DNA of 64,000 nucleotides from Thermoleophilia bacterium (lineage in GTDB: Bacteria; Actinomycetota; Thermoleophilia; Gaiellales; Gaiellaceae): NCBI GenBank assembly GCA_025928515.1, contig JAICJI010000003.1, positions 16,592 to 80,591 of the forward strand, given 5' to 3'. Positions 32,666-40,559 of this stretch are shown piece after piece. Position numbers and translations under genes: made by a program. The notes below the pieces were generated by a model that did not search any database, was not told the DNA's origin, and worked only from the letters and a program-made list of their open reading frames with translations. Position 1 is the first letter of the stretch. Every line of letters begins with the position of its first letter.

Positions 32666-34141
32666 ATGGAGGCTGCATCCGCCAGCGGCGGCCGCTTCGA
32701 GCATTTGCGCGAGCACTCGATCGGGCTACCGCAGGTTCTGTTCCAGTCGATCACGCACATGGCGCCCGCCGCGGCCGTTGCGTACTCGATCTTCATTTCC
32801 GTGCCGCAGGCGCAGCAGGCGCTGCCGCTCTCGGTCGGCCTCGCGCTGATCGCCTGCATCTGCGCCGCGACTGCGATCGGACAGCTCGCGAAGCTGTTCC
32901 CGTCCGCCGGCGGCATGTACACGTATGCCGGCAAGACGCTGGGGCCGTGGGCCGGCTTCCTCGTGGCGTGGCTCTTCATCCTCTTCCAACCACTCGTGGC
33001 GCCCTTCCTCTACCTCGAGTTCGGCTGGGCGATGAGCGACGTCTTCTCGAACTCGATCGGCTGGCACTACAGCGGCCAGTGGTGGGTCTGGGTAGTGCTG
33101 ATGACGGTGATCGTCTTCCTGCTCACCTACCGCGACATCCGCCTCTCCACCACCGCCGGCGTGATCCTCGGTGCCTTCGAGATCCTGATCTTCGCCGCGC
33201 TTGCGCTCTGGATGATGTTCTCGAACGTGAGCGACCTGAACCTGCAGCCGTTCAACCCGCACCACGCGGTCGGCGACTGGAGCGGTGTCTTCAAGGGGAT
33301 GGTGTTCGCGATCCTCGCCTTCATCGGCTTCGAGGCGTCGGCGCCGCTCGGTGAGGAGGCGCGCAACCCACGTCGCACCGTGCCACGCGCCGTCGTGGGC
33401 TCGGCGATCGCGATCGGCCTCTTCTACGTCCTCTGCTCGTACGCCTGGGTCTTCGGAGCCGGCTTCGACAACTTCGTCAACCAGGCGACGACGAATCCCG
33501 ATCCGTGGCGCAGCCTCGGGAAGGCGTTCTGGGCCGGCGGCTGGGTGCTCGTCTTCCTGGCGATCTGCAACTCGATCGCAGCGAATTCGAACGCGGCCGT
33601 GAACGCGGCGACGCGGGTCTTCTACTCGCTCGCCCGCAACGGCCTTGCTCCCAAGCCGCTGGGCCGGGTGCACGAGCGCTTCAAGACGCCGAACGTCGCG
33701 ATCATCTGGATGTCGGCGTTCGCGCTCGTGGTGGCGCTGCTGTTCGGCTGGAAGTGGGGCCCGCTCGACGGCTTCTTCACGATCGCCACGCTCGCGGTGC
33801 CGCCGGTGATCCTCGTGTACATGCTCGTCAGCGCCGGCTGCATGTACTGGTACGGGGTCAAGGCGCGAGGTCAGTTCAACCCGCTGATCCACCTGGTGCT
33901 TCCGGTCGGCGGCATCGTGCTCTTCTTCTTCCCGCTCTACTACCAGTTCGTGAAATACCCCCCCGTCTACCCGGAGAAGTACGGCAACTGGGTCGACATC
34001 GCGTGGGTCGTCCTCGGTATAGCCGTGACGGCGTTCATCGTCCTCGTGCGGCCCGACAAGCTCGCGGACGTCGACCGCGTCTATGTGGAGGACGAGAACG
34101 AGACCCCGGAGGCACGTGCAGAAACATTTCCTACCGCGTGA
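32666..34141 (+). CDS. APC-family amino acid/amine permease
   Basis: A 491-residue transporter with about 12 membrane segments. TM1 has the broken-helix pattern 'ITHMAPAAAVAYSIFISVP'. 'LFPSAGGMYTYAGKTLGPWAGF' fits the TM2-TM3 region, and 'IGFEASAPLGEEARNPRRTVPRA' is the conserved APC loop after TM6. Members exchange or symport amino acids, polyamines or related amines. The Shine-Dalgarno sequence GGGGAGGGA is strong. Its 3' end overlaps the acetamidase gene by 26 bases, linking uptake to amide hydrolysis. Confidence 0.9.
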   Translation: MEAASASGGRFEHLREHSIGLPQVLFQSITHMAPAAAVAYSIFISVPQAQQALPLSVGLALIACICAATAIGQLAKLFPSAGGMYTYAGKTLGPWAGFLVAWLFILFQPLVAPFLYLEFGWAMSDVFSNSIGWHYSGQWWVWVVLMTVIVFLLTYRDIRLSTTAGVILGAFEILIFAALALWMMFSNVSDLNLQPFNPHHAVGDWSGVFKGMVFAILAFIGFEASAPLGEEARNPRRTVPRAVVGSAIAIGLFYVLCSYAWVFGAGFDNFVNQATTNPDPWRSLGKAFWAGGWVLVFLAICNSIAANSNAAVNAATRVFYSLARNGLAPKPLGRVHERFKTPNVAIIWMSAFALVVALLFGWKWGPLDGFFTIATLAVPPVILVYMLVSAGCMYWYGVKARGQFNPLIHLVLPVGGIVLFFFPLYYQFVKYPPVYPEKYGNWVDIAWVVLGIAVTAFIVLVRPDKLADVDRVYVEDENETPEARAETFPTA

Positions 34142-35030
34142 CCAGGTGATCTGGTCGTTCGGGCCCGACCTCCAGCCAGTGCTGGAGGTCGAGCCCCGCG
34201 ACGTCGTCACCTTCGAGACGAACGACTGCTTCACCGGACAGATCCGGAGCGAGGACGACCTCGTGACCGAGATCGACCTCTCGCGGATCAACGGCGCGAC
34301 CGGTCCCGTAGCGGTCAAGGGAGCCGAGCCGGGCGACTCGCTCGTGGTCGAGATCCTCGATGTCCGCCCGATCGAGTGGGGCGTCGCCACGCTCATCCCC
34401 GGCTTCGGCCAGCTGATCGACCAGGTTCAGTCGCCGCTCACCCGACTGTTCGAGGTTCGGGACGGCATGGTGAAGATGAACGAGCGCGTCTCGTTCCCGG
34501 CGATGCCCATGGTCGGCGTCGTCGGCGTCGCGACCGACGGCGAGGAGTTGTCGAACGGGCTCGCCGGGCGCCACGGCGGCAACCTCGACGACCACTGGCA
34601 CGGCGCGGGCGCGCGCATCTTCTTCCCGGTGCGGCAGCCGGGCGGGATGTTCGCGGTCGGCGACATGCACGCCGCGATGGGCGACGGCGAGATCTGTTTC
34701 ACCGGCGTCGAGATCGCAGGCGAGGTCGACGTCCGCTTCGATGTCCTCAAGGGCAAGCAGGCGACGTGGCCGGTGACCGAGCTCGCCGACCGCTGGCTGC
34801 CGCACGCGACCGCCTACGAGTTCGACGAGGCACTCGCGCTCGTGTCCGAGGAGGCAGCGCGCCTGCTCGTCGACGAGCACGGCTTCACGATCGAGGACGC
34901 GTTCATCTTTCTTTCGGTCGCCTGCGACGCAGGTGTCGCGCAAGCGTGCAAGCCTGCGGAGGGGTTCGGCACGATCGCGCGCTTCTCGATCCCGAAGATC
35001 GACGCCTGCCCCGCTCCGTTCGATCTCTAG
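34116..35030 (+). CDS. Acetamidase/formamidase family protein
   Basis: A 304-residue protein of the FmdA_AmdA family. 'VTFETNDCFTGQI', 'GATGPVAVKGAEPGDSLVVEILDV', 'GGNLDDHWHGAGARIFFPV' and 'DMHAAMGDGEICFTGVE' are typical segments. The acidic and histidine residues that bind metal and the amide are within 'GGNLDDHWHG' and 'GDMHAAMGDGE'. Enzymes of this family release ammonia from formamide or acetamide. GTG 34116, preceded by CGGAGG, overlaps the permease by 26 bases. The family call is firm and the substrate open. Confidence 0.9.
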   Translation: MQKHFLPRDQVIWSFGPDLQPVLEVEPRDVVTFETNDCFTGQIRSEDDLVTEIDLSRINGATGPVAVKGAEPGDSLVVEILDVRPIEWGVATLIPGFGQLIDQVQSPLTRLFEVRDGMVKMNERVSFPAMPMVGVVGVATDGEELSNGLAGRHGGNLDDHWHGAGARIFFPVRQPGGMFAVGDMHAAMGDGEICFTGVEIAGEVDVRFDVLKGKQATWPVTELADRWLPHATAYEFDEALALVSEEAARLLVDEHGFTIEDAFIFLSVACDAGVAQACKPAEGFGTIARFSIPKIDACPAPFDL

Positions 35031-35040
35031 ACGCGCGGCG

Positions 35041-35046
35041 TACAAT
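35041..35046 (+). promoter_or_regulatory. -10 element of the HxlR gene (leaderless)
   Basis: TACAAT followed by 7 bases and then ATG 35054. This is the closest match in the window to the recurrent TANNNT-N6-8-start pattern. Confidence 0.6.
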
Positions 35047-35053
35047 CTGACGC

Positions 35054-35413
35054 ATGGCCGTCCGGACGATGAACCCGGTCCACGTCGCAGGCACCTGCGC
35101 GGTCGCCGCCACCGCCGAGATCGTCGGCGCGAAGTGGACGGCACTGCTCGTGCACGACCTCTCCGAAGGCCCCCGCCGCTTCTCGGAGCTCGAGCGCTCG
35201 TGCCAGGGGATCAGCCCGCGCACGCTCGCCGAGCGGCTCCGCGCCCTCGAAGCCGAGGGAATCCTCCAGCGCCAGAGCTACCCCGAGACGCCGCCGCGGG
35301 TCGAGTACTCGCTCACGGCGAAGGGGCAGTCGCTGCTCCCGATCATCGACGCCATGCGCGAGTTCGGGCACGACTGGCTCCCCTGCGGGCGCCCGCACCC
35401 GCACGCGCTCTAG
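35054..35413 (+). CDS. HxlR-family transcriptional regulator
   Basis: A 119-residue winged-helix regulator. 'IVGAKWTALLVHDLSEGPRRFSELERSCQGISPRTLAERLRALEAEGIL' is the HxlR domain (residues 24-75), ending with 'PRVEYSLTAKGQSLLPII'. Cys14 in the N-terminal arm and Cys44 could sense thiol or electrophile stress as in some HxlR proteins, but this is speculative. It follows the amide-use operon by 23 bases with its own leaderless promoter. It ends tail-to-tail with the M20 peptidase gene (4-base overlap). Targets unknown; the TTGATCA repeats upstream of the permease are one candidate. Confidence 0.9.
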   Translation: MAVRTMNPVHVAGTCAVAATAEIVGAKWTALLVHDLSEGPRRFSELERSCQGISPRTLAERLRALEAEGILQRQSYPETPPRVEYSLTAKGQSLLPIIDAMREFGHDWLPCGRPHPHAL

Positions 35414-36735
35414 CTCAAGCGGCCGAGCGCGGTGAAAAGTGCCGCGACCGTGTCGATCCCGGCCGCGAAGTACTCGACGAGGAAGCGCTCGTTCGGCGAG
35501 TGCACGTTCGACTCCGGCAGCGCGAAGCCGCTGAGGACCGTGTCGATGCCCTTCTCGGTCAGCGCCGGCATGAGCGGGATCGAGCCGCCCACCCGTGTGA
35601 GCAGCGGGCGCACGCCGAGCGTCTGCTCGAACGCTTCGAGCGCAAGCTGAACGGCAGGCGCGTCCCCTCTGACGAGGCCCGGATTCGCGCCCACGAACTT
35701 GATCTCGAGCTCCGCCCCGGCCGGAGCCGCCTCACGTAGGAGCCGCTCTGCGGCGGCACCGATCGTCTCGACGTCCTGGCCGGGAGCGAGGCGGATCGAG
35801 AACTCGGCCGAGGCAGCGATGCTGAGCGTCGTGTTGCGGATGCCGGGCTTGCCGCCCACGATCCCGTTCACGTCGGCCGACGGCTCCGCCCAGGTGCGGA
35901 GGTAGAACTCCTCGGCGGCCTTCGGGTCGAGCGGCTGCGCACCGGCATCCGAAAGCGATTCGGCGCCCGGGGGCAACGTCGACCATGCCTCGAGCTCCTC
36001 CGCCGTCGGCGCGGCGATGCCCTGACGCAGCGGCTCCGGCAGCAGTCCGTTCGGGCCTGCAAGCACGGCCTGGAGGCAGCCCATCAGGACGTGGATCGCG
36101 TTCAGCGCAGCGCCGCCGTACATCCCGGAGTGGAGGTCGCGCTCGCCCGTCCGTACCTTGACGTCGAGCCCGACAAGGCCGCGGGTCGCGAGCTCGATCG
36201 TCGGCACGCCGCGCCGCAGCATCCCGCCGTCGAAGATCACGGCCGCGTCTGCACCGCGCTCGTCCTGCCCGACCCAGTCGGCGATCGTGTGGCCGCCGAT
36301 CTCCTCCTCGCCGTCGCATGCAAAGCGGAGGTTGACGGGCAGCGCGCCCGCCTCGGCGAGCCGCTGGGCCGCCTTGAGGACGAGCCAGAGCTGGCCCTTG
36401 TCGTCCGCGACGCCACGCGCGTACGCCCACTCGCCGCGGATGTCGAGCTCGAACGGATCGGACTCCCAGAGCTCGAGCGGCGCGGGCGGCTGCACGTCGA
36501 AGTGGTTGTAGACGAGGACGGTCGGCGCGTTGCCGCCGCCGTTCGAAGCGGGGATCTCGCCCAGTGCGAGCTCCTTCTCACCGAACGGGGTCAGCTCGGC
36601 GGTGCCACCGATCCGGCGGATGAACTCGCAGACCCACTCCCCCGCGCGCTTCACGTCCTCCCGGTGGGCCGGGTCGGCGCTCACGCTCGGGATCGCAATC
36701 AGCTCCGCCAGCTCGGCGCGCCAGGCCTCATCCAC
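35410..36735 (-). CDS. M20-family metallopeptidase (dipeptidase-like)
   Basis: A 441-residue zinc peptidase of the M20/ArgE/DapE family. Metal and catalytic residues are visible in 'VYNHFDVQPP' (His), 'YARGVADDKGQLW' (Asp), 'CDGEEEIGG' (catalytic and ligand Glu) and 'VRVGGSIP'-type regions near the end. A dimerisation domain is inserted at about residues 190-310. Related enzymes hydrolyse dipeptides or N-acyl amino acids in the cytoplasm, which fits the nitrogen-scavenging genes alongside. It starts 8 bases inside the soxR 3' end. Confidence 0.9.
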   Translation of the reverse strand: MDEAWRAELAELIAIPSVSADPAHREDVKRAGEWVCEFIRRIGGTAELTPFGEKELALGEIPASNGGGNAPTVLVYNHFDVQPPAPLELWESDPFELDIRGEWAYARGVADDKGQLWLVLKAAQRLAEAGALPVNLRFACDGEEEIGGHTIADWVGQDERGADAAVIFDGGMLRRGVPTIELATRGLVGLDVKVRTGERDLHSGMYGGAALNAIHVLMGCLQAVLAGPNGLLPEPLRQGIAAPTAEELEAWSTLPPGAESLSDAGAQPLDPKAAEEFYLRTWAEPSADVNGIVGGKPGIRNTTLSIAASAEFSIRLAPGQDVETIGAAAERLLREAAPAGAELEIKFVGANPGLVRGDAPAVQLALEAFEQTLGVRPLLTRVGGSIPLMPALTEKGIDTVLSGFALPESNVHSPNERFLVEYFAAGIDTVAALFTALGRLS

Positions 36736-37177
36736 GAGGAGAGACTCTACGGAGATAGTGCGCGCCTCCGCCGAGCGAACCCGCTTCGTCCTCGGGATTG
36801 AGCAGCGCGCACGTGCGCAGCGAGAGGCAGCCGCAGCCGATGCACGTCGTCAACCGGTCGCGCACGGACTCGAGCGTCGCGATGCGCTCGTCGAGCTCGC
36901 GCGCCCAGCTGCGCGAGAGCCGCTCCCAGTCGCGCTTCGTCGGTGTCTTGCCGGCCGGCAGCTTGTCGAGCGCGTCCCGGATCCGCTCGAGCGGGATGCC
37001 CGCCGCCTTGCCGGCCTGCACGAGCGCGACGCGGCGCAGAGTCACGGACGCGTACCGCCTCTGGTTGCCGTCGGTGCGCCACGCCGAGACGAGGCCTTCG
37101 CGCTCGTAGAAGCGAAGCGCCGACTGCGAGACGCCGCTGCGCGTCGAGAGCTCGCCGATGGTGAGTTCTCTTGCCAT
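36728..37177 (-). CDS. soxR: SoxR-type redox-sensing MerR regulator
   Basis: A 149-residue regulator. The N-terminal MerR winged helix ('IGELSTRSGVSQSALRFYEREGLV') is followed by a dimerisation helix. The four-cysteine [2Fe-2S] motif of SoxR has exact C-x2-C-x-C-x5-C spacing (Cys112, 115, 117 and 123: 'TCIGCGCLSLRTC'). SoxR is activated when redox-cycling compounds oxidise the cluster, and it then untwists a promoter with an over-long spacer. Just such a promoter, with a dyad between -35 and -10, lies in the 37 bases separating soxR from the divergent transketolase genes. In actinobacteria SoxR typically controls its own small set of enzymes rather than soxS. Confidence 0.95.
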   Translation of the reverse strand: MARELTIGELSTRSGVSQSALRFYEREGLVSAWRTDGNQRRYASVTLRRVALVQAGKAAGIPLERIRDALDKLPAGKTPTKRDWERLSRSWARELDERIATLESVRDRLTTCIGCGCLSLRTCALLNPEDEAGSLGGGAHYLRRVSPRG

Positions 37178-37208
37178 TTGACTTAAACCATAGTTGAGGT
37201 TCTACGGT
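37178..37208 (+). promoter_or_regulatory. SoxR-type promoter with dyad in a 19-base spacer
   Basis: TTGACT (37178-37183) and TACGGT (37203-37208) are separated by 19 bases, the over-long spacing typical of MerR-family targets. The dyad at 37181-37200 (arms ACTTAAAC and GTTGAGGT, 6 of 8 positions symmetric) fills the spacer and resembles the SoxR consensus with CCTCAA/TTGAGG ends. ATG 37215 follows the -10 by 6 bases, so the message should be leaderless. Confidence 0.68.
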
Positions 37209-37214
37209 GTAGTC

Positions 37215-37859
37215 ATGGCAATAACGACGACACCCGGCTACGACGCTTTGCCGGCGCTGATCACACGGCTGACCGGCGACGAGAAGCACGATCGGAGCTC
37301 GTTCTCGACCCTCGACGTGCTGTGGGTTCTCTACGACCGCGTCCTCGGCGAGGAGGATCGCTTCGTCCTCTCCAAGGGTCACGGCCCCACCGCGTATTAC
37401 GCAGTGCTCGCCGCGAAAGGACTGATCCCGACGGAGCTGCTCGACGGGTTCGGCGACTTCGAGTCGCCGCTCGGACACCATCCCGACCGCGTCCTCGTGC
37501 CGGGCGTCGAGTTCTCGAGCGGCTCGCTCGGCCACGGGCTCGCGGTGGCGACGGGACGCGCCCTGACAGGCCGCCGCGTGTACTGCCTCGTAGGAGACGC
37601 CGAGCTCGAGGAGGGCTCGAACTGGGAGGCAGTGCAGTACGCCGGGCGGATCGGCCTCGCGTCGCTGACGGCGATCGTGATCGACAACGACTCCTCCTCG
37701 CACGGCTGGCAGGAAGGGGTCGAGCGCCGCCTCATGCTCGAGGGCTGGGTCGCGAGACGGGTCGACGGACGCGACCACGAGCAGCTCGCCGCGGCACTCG
37801 CGCCCGACGCCGACGGAACGCGGCCGCGGGTAATCGTCGCCGAGGTGGAGCCGAGATGA
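37215..37859 (+). CDS. Transketolase, N-terminal (thiamine diphosphate-binding) subunit
   Basis: A 214-residue subunit equal to the N-terminal domain of transketolase. 'FVLSKGHGPTAYYAVL' and 'SSGSLGHGLAVATG' are conserved substrate/cofactor segments. 'LVGDAELEEGSNWEA' is the GDG-type thiamine diphosphate/magnesium motif (here GDA), and 'AIVIDNDSSSHG' continues it. In split transketolases this part pairs with a separate C-terminal subunit, encoded next with an ATGA overlap. At 214 residues it is shorter than typical N-subunits (about 270), lacking some N-terminal helices. ATG 37215 fits the leaderless promoter. Control by SoxR would link pentose phosphate flux, and hence NADPH supply, to oxidative stress. 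Confidence 0.85.
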   Translation: MAITTTPGYDALPALITRLTGDEKHDRSSFSTLDVLWVLYDRVLGEEDRFVLSKGHGPTAYYAVLAAKGLIPTELLDGFGDFESPLGHHPDRVLVPGVEFSSGSLGHGLAVATGRALTGRRVYCLVGDAELEEGSNWEAVQYAGRIGLASLTAIVIDNDSSSHGWQEGVERRLMLEGWVARRVDGRDHEQLAAALAPDADGTRPRVIVAEVEPR

Positions 37860-38731
37860 CGTCGATGCGGCAGCGCTTCTACGAGATCGCGCGCGAGGCA
37901 CTCGACGAGGACGAGCGAGTCGCGGTCGTCACGGCCCAAATCGGCACCGACTCGGTGGGCGAGCACCCGCGCCACTTCGACGTCGGCATCCGCGAGCAGC
38001 TGATGATCGGCGTCGCCGCCGGGCTCGCGGCCGAGGGCTACCGACCCGTCGCACACTCCTACACGCCGTTCCTCGTCGAGCGGCCGTACGAGATGCTCAA
38101 GCTCGACCTCGGCCACAACGACCTCGGCGCCGTGCTCGTCAGCATCGGCGCGTCCTACGACGCCGCGCGCGAGGGGCGCACGCACCAGGCGCCCGAGGAT
38201 GTCGCGCTCGTTGCGGCACTTCCCGGCTGGACGATCCACGTGCCGGGACATGTCGACGAGGTCGACGTGCTCCTCCGGCACGCGCTCGCCGACGACGGCC
38301 GCGTCTACATCCGGCTCAGTGAGGAGACGAACCACGCCCGCGTCGACGGCGGCGGCTTCACTGTTTTGCGACGCGGCTCGCCCGGCTCGGCGCTCGTCCT
38401 TGCCGTCGGCCCCACGCTCGGCCCGGTGCTCGAGGCGACCGTCGAGCGCGACGCAACCGTCGCGTACCTGGCGACGGTGCGCCCGTTCCCGCACGGCGAG
38501 CTGCGCGACGCGCTCGGGAGCGGGAGCGACGTCGTCCTCGCCGAGCCGTATCTCGCCGGCACCTCGTCGGCGGAAGTAGCCGTCGCGCTCCAGGACCGCC
38601 CTCACCGGCTGCTCGCGCTCGGCGTCCCGAATGCCGAGCTCCGCCGCTACGGAACCGGGCCGGAGCACCGGGCCGCGCACGGGCTCGACGCGGCCGGGAT
38701 CGCACGCTCGCTCGACAGCTTCCTCTCGTAA
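37856..38731 (+). CDS. Transketolase, C-terminal (pyrimidine-binding) subunit
   Basis: A 291-residue subunit with the transketolase pyrimidine-binding and C-terminal domains. 'HFDVGIREQLMIGVAAGLAAEGYRPVAHSYTPFL' is the signature containing the catalytic Glu. 'GRTHQAPEDVALVAALPGWTIHVPG' follows, and 'ALVLAVGPTL' opens the last domain. It overlaps the N-subunit by 4 bases (ATGA), giving equal synthesis of both halves. The complex would transfer two-carbon units between sugar phosphates. Some split systems of this type act on other ketoses, so the precise substrate is open. Confidence 0.88.
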   Translation: MTSMRQRFYEIAREALDEDERVAVVTAQIGTDSVGEHPRHFDVGIREQLMIGVAAGLAAEGYRPVAHSYTPFLVERPYEMLKLDLGHNDLGAVLVSIGASYDAAREGRTHQAPEDVALVAALPGWTIHVPGHVDEVDVLLRHALADDGRVYIRLSEETNHARVDGGGFTVLRRGSPGSALVLAVGPTLGPVLEATVERDATVAYLATVRPFPHGELRDALGSGSDVVLAEPYLAGTSSAEVAVALQDRPHRLLALGVPNAELRRYGTGPEHRAAHGLDAAGIARSLDSFLS

Positions 38732-38752
38732 CCTTCGGCCATCGGCGCCTTC

Positions 38753-38977
38753 TTGAAGCGGACAGTCCGCGCGGTGAAGATCGTCGCGCAGCACGGCGAC
38801 ATCCCGCGACCGCTTCGCTGGCTTGCCGCCGTCGGGCTGCTCCCGGTGCCGGGGCCGTTCGACGAAGCCTTGCTTCTCCTCGTCGCCGCGATCCTGTTCG
38901 TGTTCTACCGGCCCCAGCTGCGCGACGCGTGGCAGCAGAGCTCACGCGAAGTCGTCGGCGAAGTCCCAGCCCCGTAG
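38753..38977 (+). CDS. Small membrane protein
   Basis: A 74-residue protein with a central hydrophobic region (about residues 24-51: 'WLAAVGLLPVPGPFDEALLLL' then 'VAAILFVFYRP') that can span the membrane once or as a hairpin. The start is TTG 38753, without a clear Shine-Dalgarno sequence. The gene ends convergently inside the PNPOx gene (36-base overlap). I have a vague memory of similar short 'PVPGPFDE' proteins in related actinobacteria. Function unknown. Confidence 0.55.
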   Translation: MKRTVRAVKIVAQHGDIPRPLRWLAAVGLLPVPGPFDEALLLLVAAILFVFYRPQLRDAWQQSSREVVGEVPAP

Positions 38978-39364
38978 CTCCGTCGGCTCGAGACGTACGA
39001 GCACGCTGCCGTCTCCGGCGGTCTCCGCATACGCCGGCCCGTCGTCGGGGCCGAGATAGCGAACCGCCATCGAGGCGATTGCCTCCGTCGCCCCGTCAAA
39101 GGCGAGACGCGCCTGACCGCGGGCTTCGAGCCCCCGGTACGGAGGCTCGTGGTCGTAGACGAGGACGCTCATCCGCGGATCGCGGCGCAGGTGCCGGAGC
39201 TTGACGTCGTTCGGGCCGATGGCCACGTCGAAGCCGTTGTCATGCCAGCGATGCCAGACCGGCGAGAGGAGGACGCTCCCGTCGGCGCGGTACGTGGCCA
39301 TGACGGCGACGAGCGGCAAGCCAAGCAGGTCGCCGAGCTCGGCCGGGCCGAGGTCCCTGCGCAT
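38942..39364 (-). CDS. Pyridoxamine 5'-phosphate oxidase-fold protein (PNPOx/F420-binding type)
   Basis: A 140-residue split-barrel flavin- or F420-binding protein. 'LGLPLVAVMATYRADGSVLLSPVWHRWHDNGFDVAIGP' and 'DVKLRHLRRDPRMSVLVYD' are the conserved strands of the PNPOx-like family abundant in F420-producing actinobacteria. Whether it binds FMN, F420 or heme cannot be told. ATG 39364 is 6 bases after TAGACT (39371-39376, minus strand). No linked partner enzyme is evident. Confidence 0.85.
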   Translation of the reverse strand: MRRDLGPAELGDLLGLPLVAVMATYRADGSVLLSPVWHRWHDNGFDVAIGPNDVKLRHLRRDPRMSVLVYDHEPPYRGLEARGQARLAFDGATEAIASMAVRYLGPDDGPAYAETAGDGSVLVRLEPTELRGWDFADDFA

Positions 39365-39384
39365 CGGGCGAGTCTACGCCGGAT

Positions 39385-40482
39385 CTACGCGACGTCTCTG
39401 AGCGAGTCCGTCACCGCGAGCGCGCGCAGCTTCTTCAGGCTCTGGTTCTCGATCTGGCGGATCCGCTCGCGCGTCACGTTGAACGCGCGGCCGACCTCGT
39501 CGAGCGTCCGCGGCTGCTCGCCGTCGAGCCCGTAGCGCAGCTCGAGCACGCGCCGTTCCCGGTGCGACAGCGTGCCGAGAATGTTGCGCAGCAACTCCTG
39601 GCGCAGCGTCGTGTCGGCGGCCTCGTCGGGCAGCGGGGCGTTCTCGTCGGTGAGGAAGTGGCCGAACTCCGACTCCTCCTCGTCGCCCACCGGCTTCTCG
39701 AGCGAGACGGGCGCCTGCGAGGTGCGGAGGATCTGCTCGACCTCGTCGAGCGGGAGGTCGACGTCGGTCGCGATCTCGATCGGGGAGGGCTCGCGGCAGA
39801 GCTCACCGCGCAGCTTGCGCTCCGAGCGAACGATCTTGTTCAGCTTCTCGACCACGTGGACGGGCATCCGGATCGTGCGGCCCTTGTCCGCGAGTGCGCG
39901 GGCGACCGCCTGCCGGATCCACCAAGTCGCGTAGGTCGAGAACTTGTAGCCCTTGCGCCAGTCGAACTTCTCGGCGGCGCGCACGAGGCCGATCGTCCCC
40001 TCCTGGATCAGGTCGAGGAACGGGAGGCCCTGGTTGCGGTAGCGCTTTGCGATCGAGACGACGAGCCGGAGGTTCGCCTCCACCATCTCCTGCTTCGCGC
40101 GATGGTCGCCGCGCTCGATCCGCTTCGCGAGCTCGACCTCCTCCGCCGCGGTCAGGAGCTCGACCTTGCCGATGTCCTTCAGGAACAGCTGCAGCGCATC
40201 GGTCGAGACTTCGCGCGCGGTCTCGTCGAGCCGCGCCGGCTCCGGCTTCGCCTCTGGTTCGGCCGGCTCACCGTCGACGATCTCGACCTGCAGCTCCTCG
40301 AGAGCGCGGTATACGTCCTCGAGCTGGGCGGGCTCGAGGTCGAGCTCGTCGAGCGAAAGTGCGATCTCCTCTGCGCTGATGCGCCCGGCGGCCTGTGCGG
40401 CCTCGAGCATGGTCCGTGCTTCGTACGTCTCGAGAACGTCTGTTGTCGACGTCCCCTCAGAAACTGCGGCTGTCGCGGCCAT
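39385..40482 (-). CDS. RNA polymerase sigma factor, primary (sigma-70 group 1/2) type
   Basis: A 365-residue sigma factor. Region 1.2 is '[21 protein letters not shown]'. Region 2 includes '[21 protein letters not shown]' and '[19 protein letters not shown]', the -10-recognising RpoD box. Region 3 follows, and region 4 ends with '[21 protein letters not shown]'. The N-terminal 100 residues are acidic and resemble a short region 1.1. Length and motifs fit either the housekeeping factor or a close group 2 paralogue. GAGGGGGA lies before ATG 40482, so unlike its neighbours this gene has a good Shine-Dalgarno sequence. Confidence 0.92.
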   Translation of the reverse strand: MAATAAVSEGTSTTDVLETYEARTMLEAAQAAGRISAEEIALSLDELDLEPAQLEDVYRALEELQVEIVDGEPAEPEAKPEPARLDETAREVSTDALQLFLKDIGKVELLTAAEEVELAKRIERGDHRAKQEMVEANLRLVVSIAKRYRNQGLPFLDLIQEGTIGLVRAAEKFDWRKGYKFSTYATWWIRQAVARALADKGRTIRMPVHVVEKLNKIVRSERKLRGELCREPSPIEIATDVDLPLDEVEQILRTSQAPVSLEKPVGDEEESEFGHFLTDENAPLPDEAADTTLRQELLRNILGTLSHRERRVLELRYGLDGEQPRTLDEVGRAFNVTRERIRQIENQSLKKLRALAVTDSLRDVA

Positions 40483-40559
40483 GTCCCCCTCCCTCGCGAT
40501 GCCGGAGGATGCCATGCGCGGAGCTACAACCGCCATAGGCCGTTCGGCTCATATTTCCT

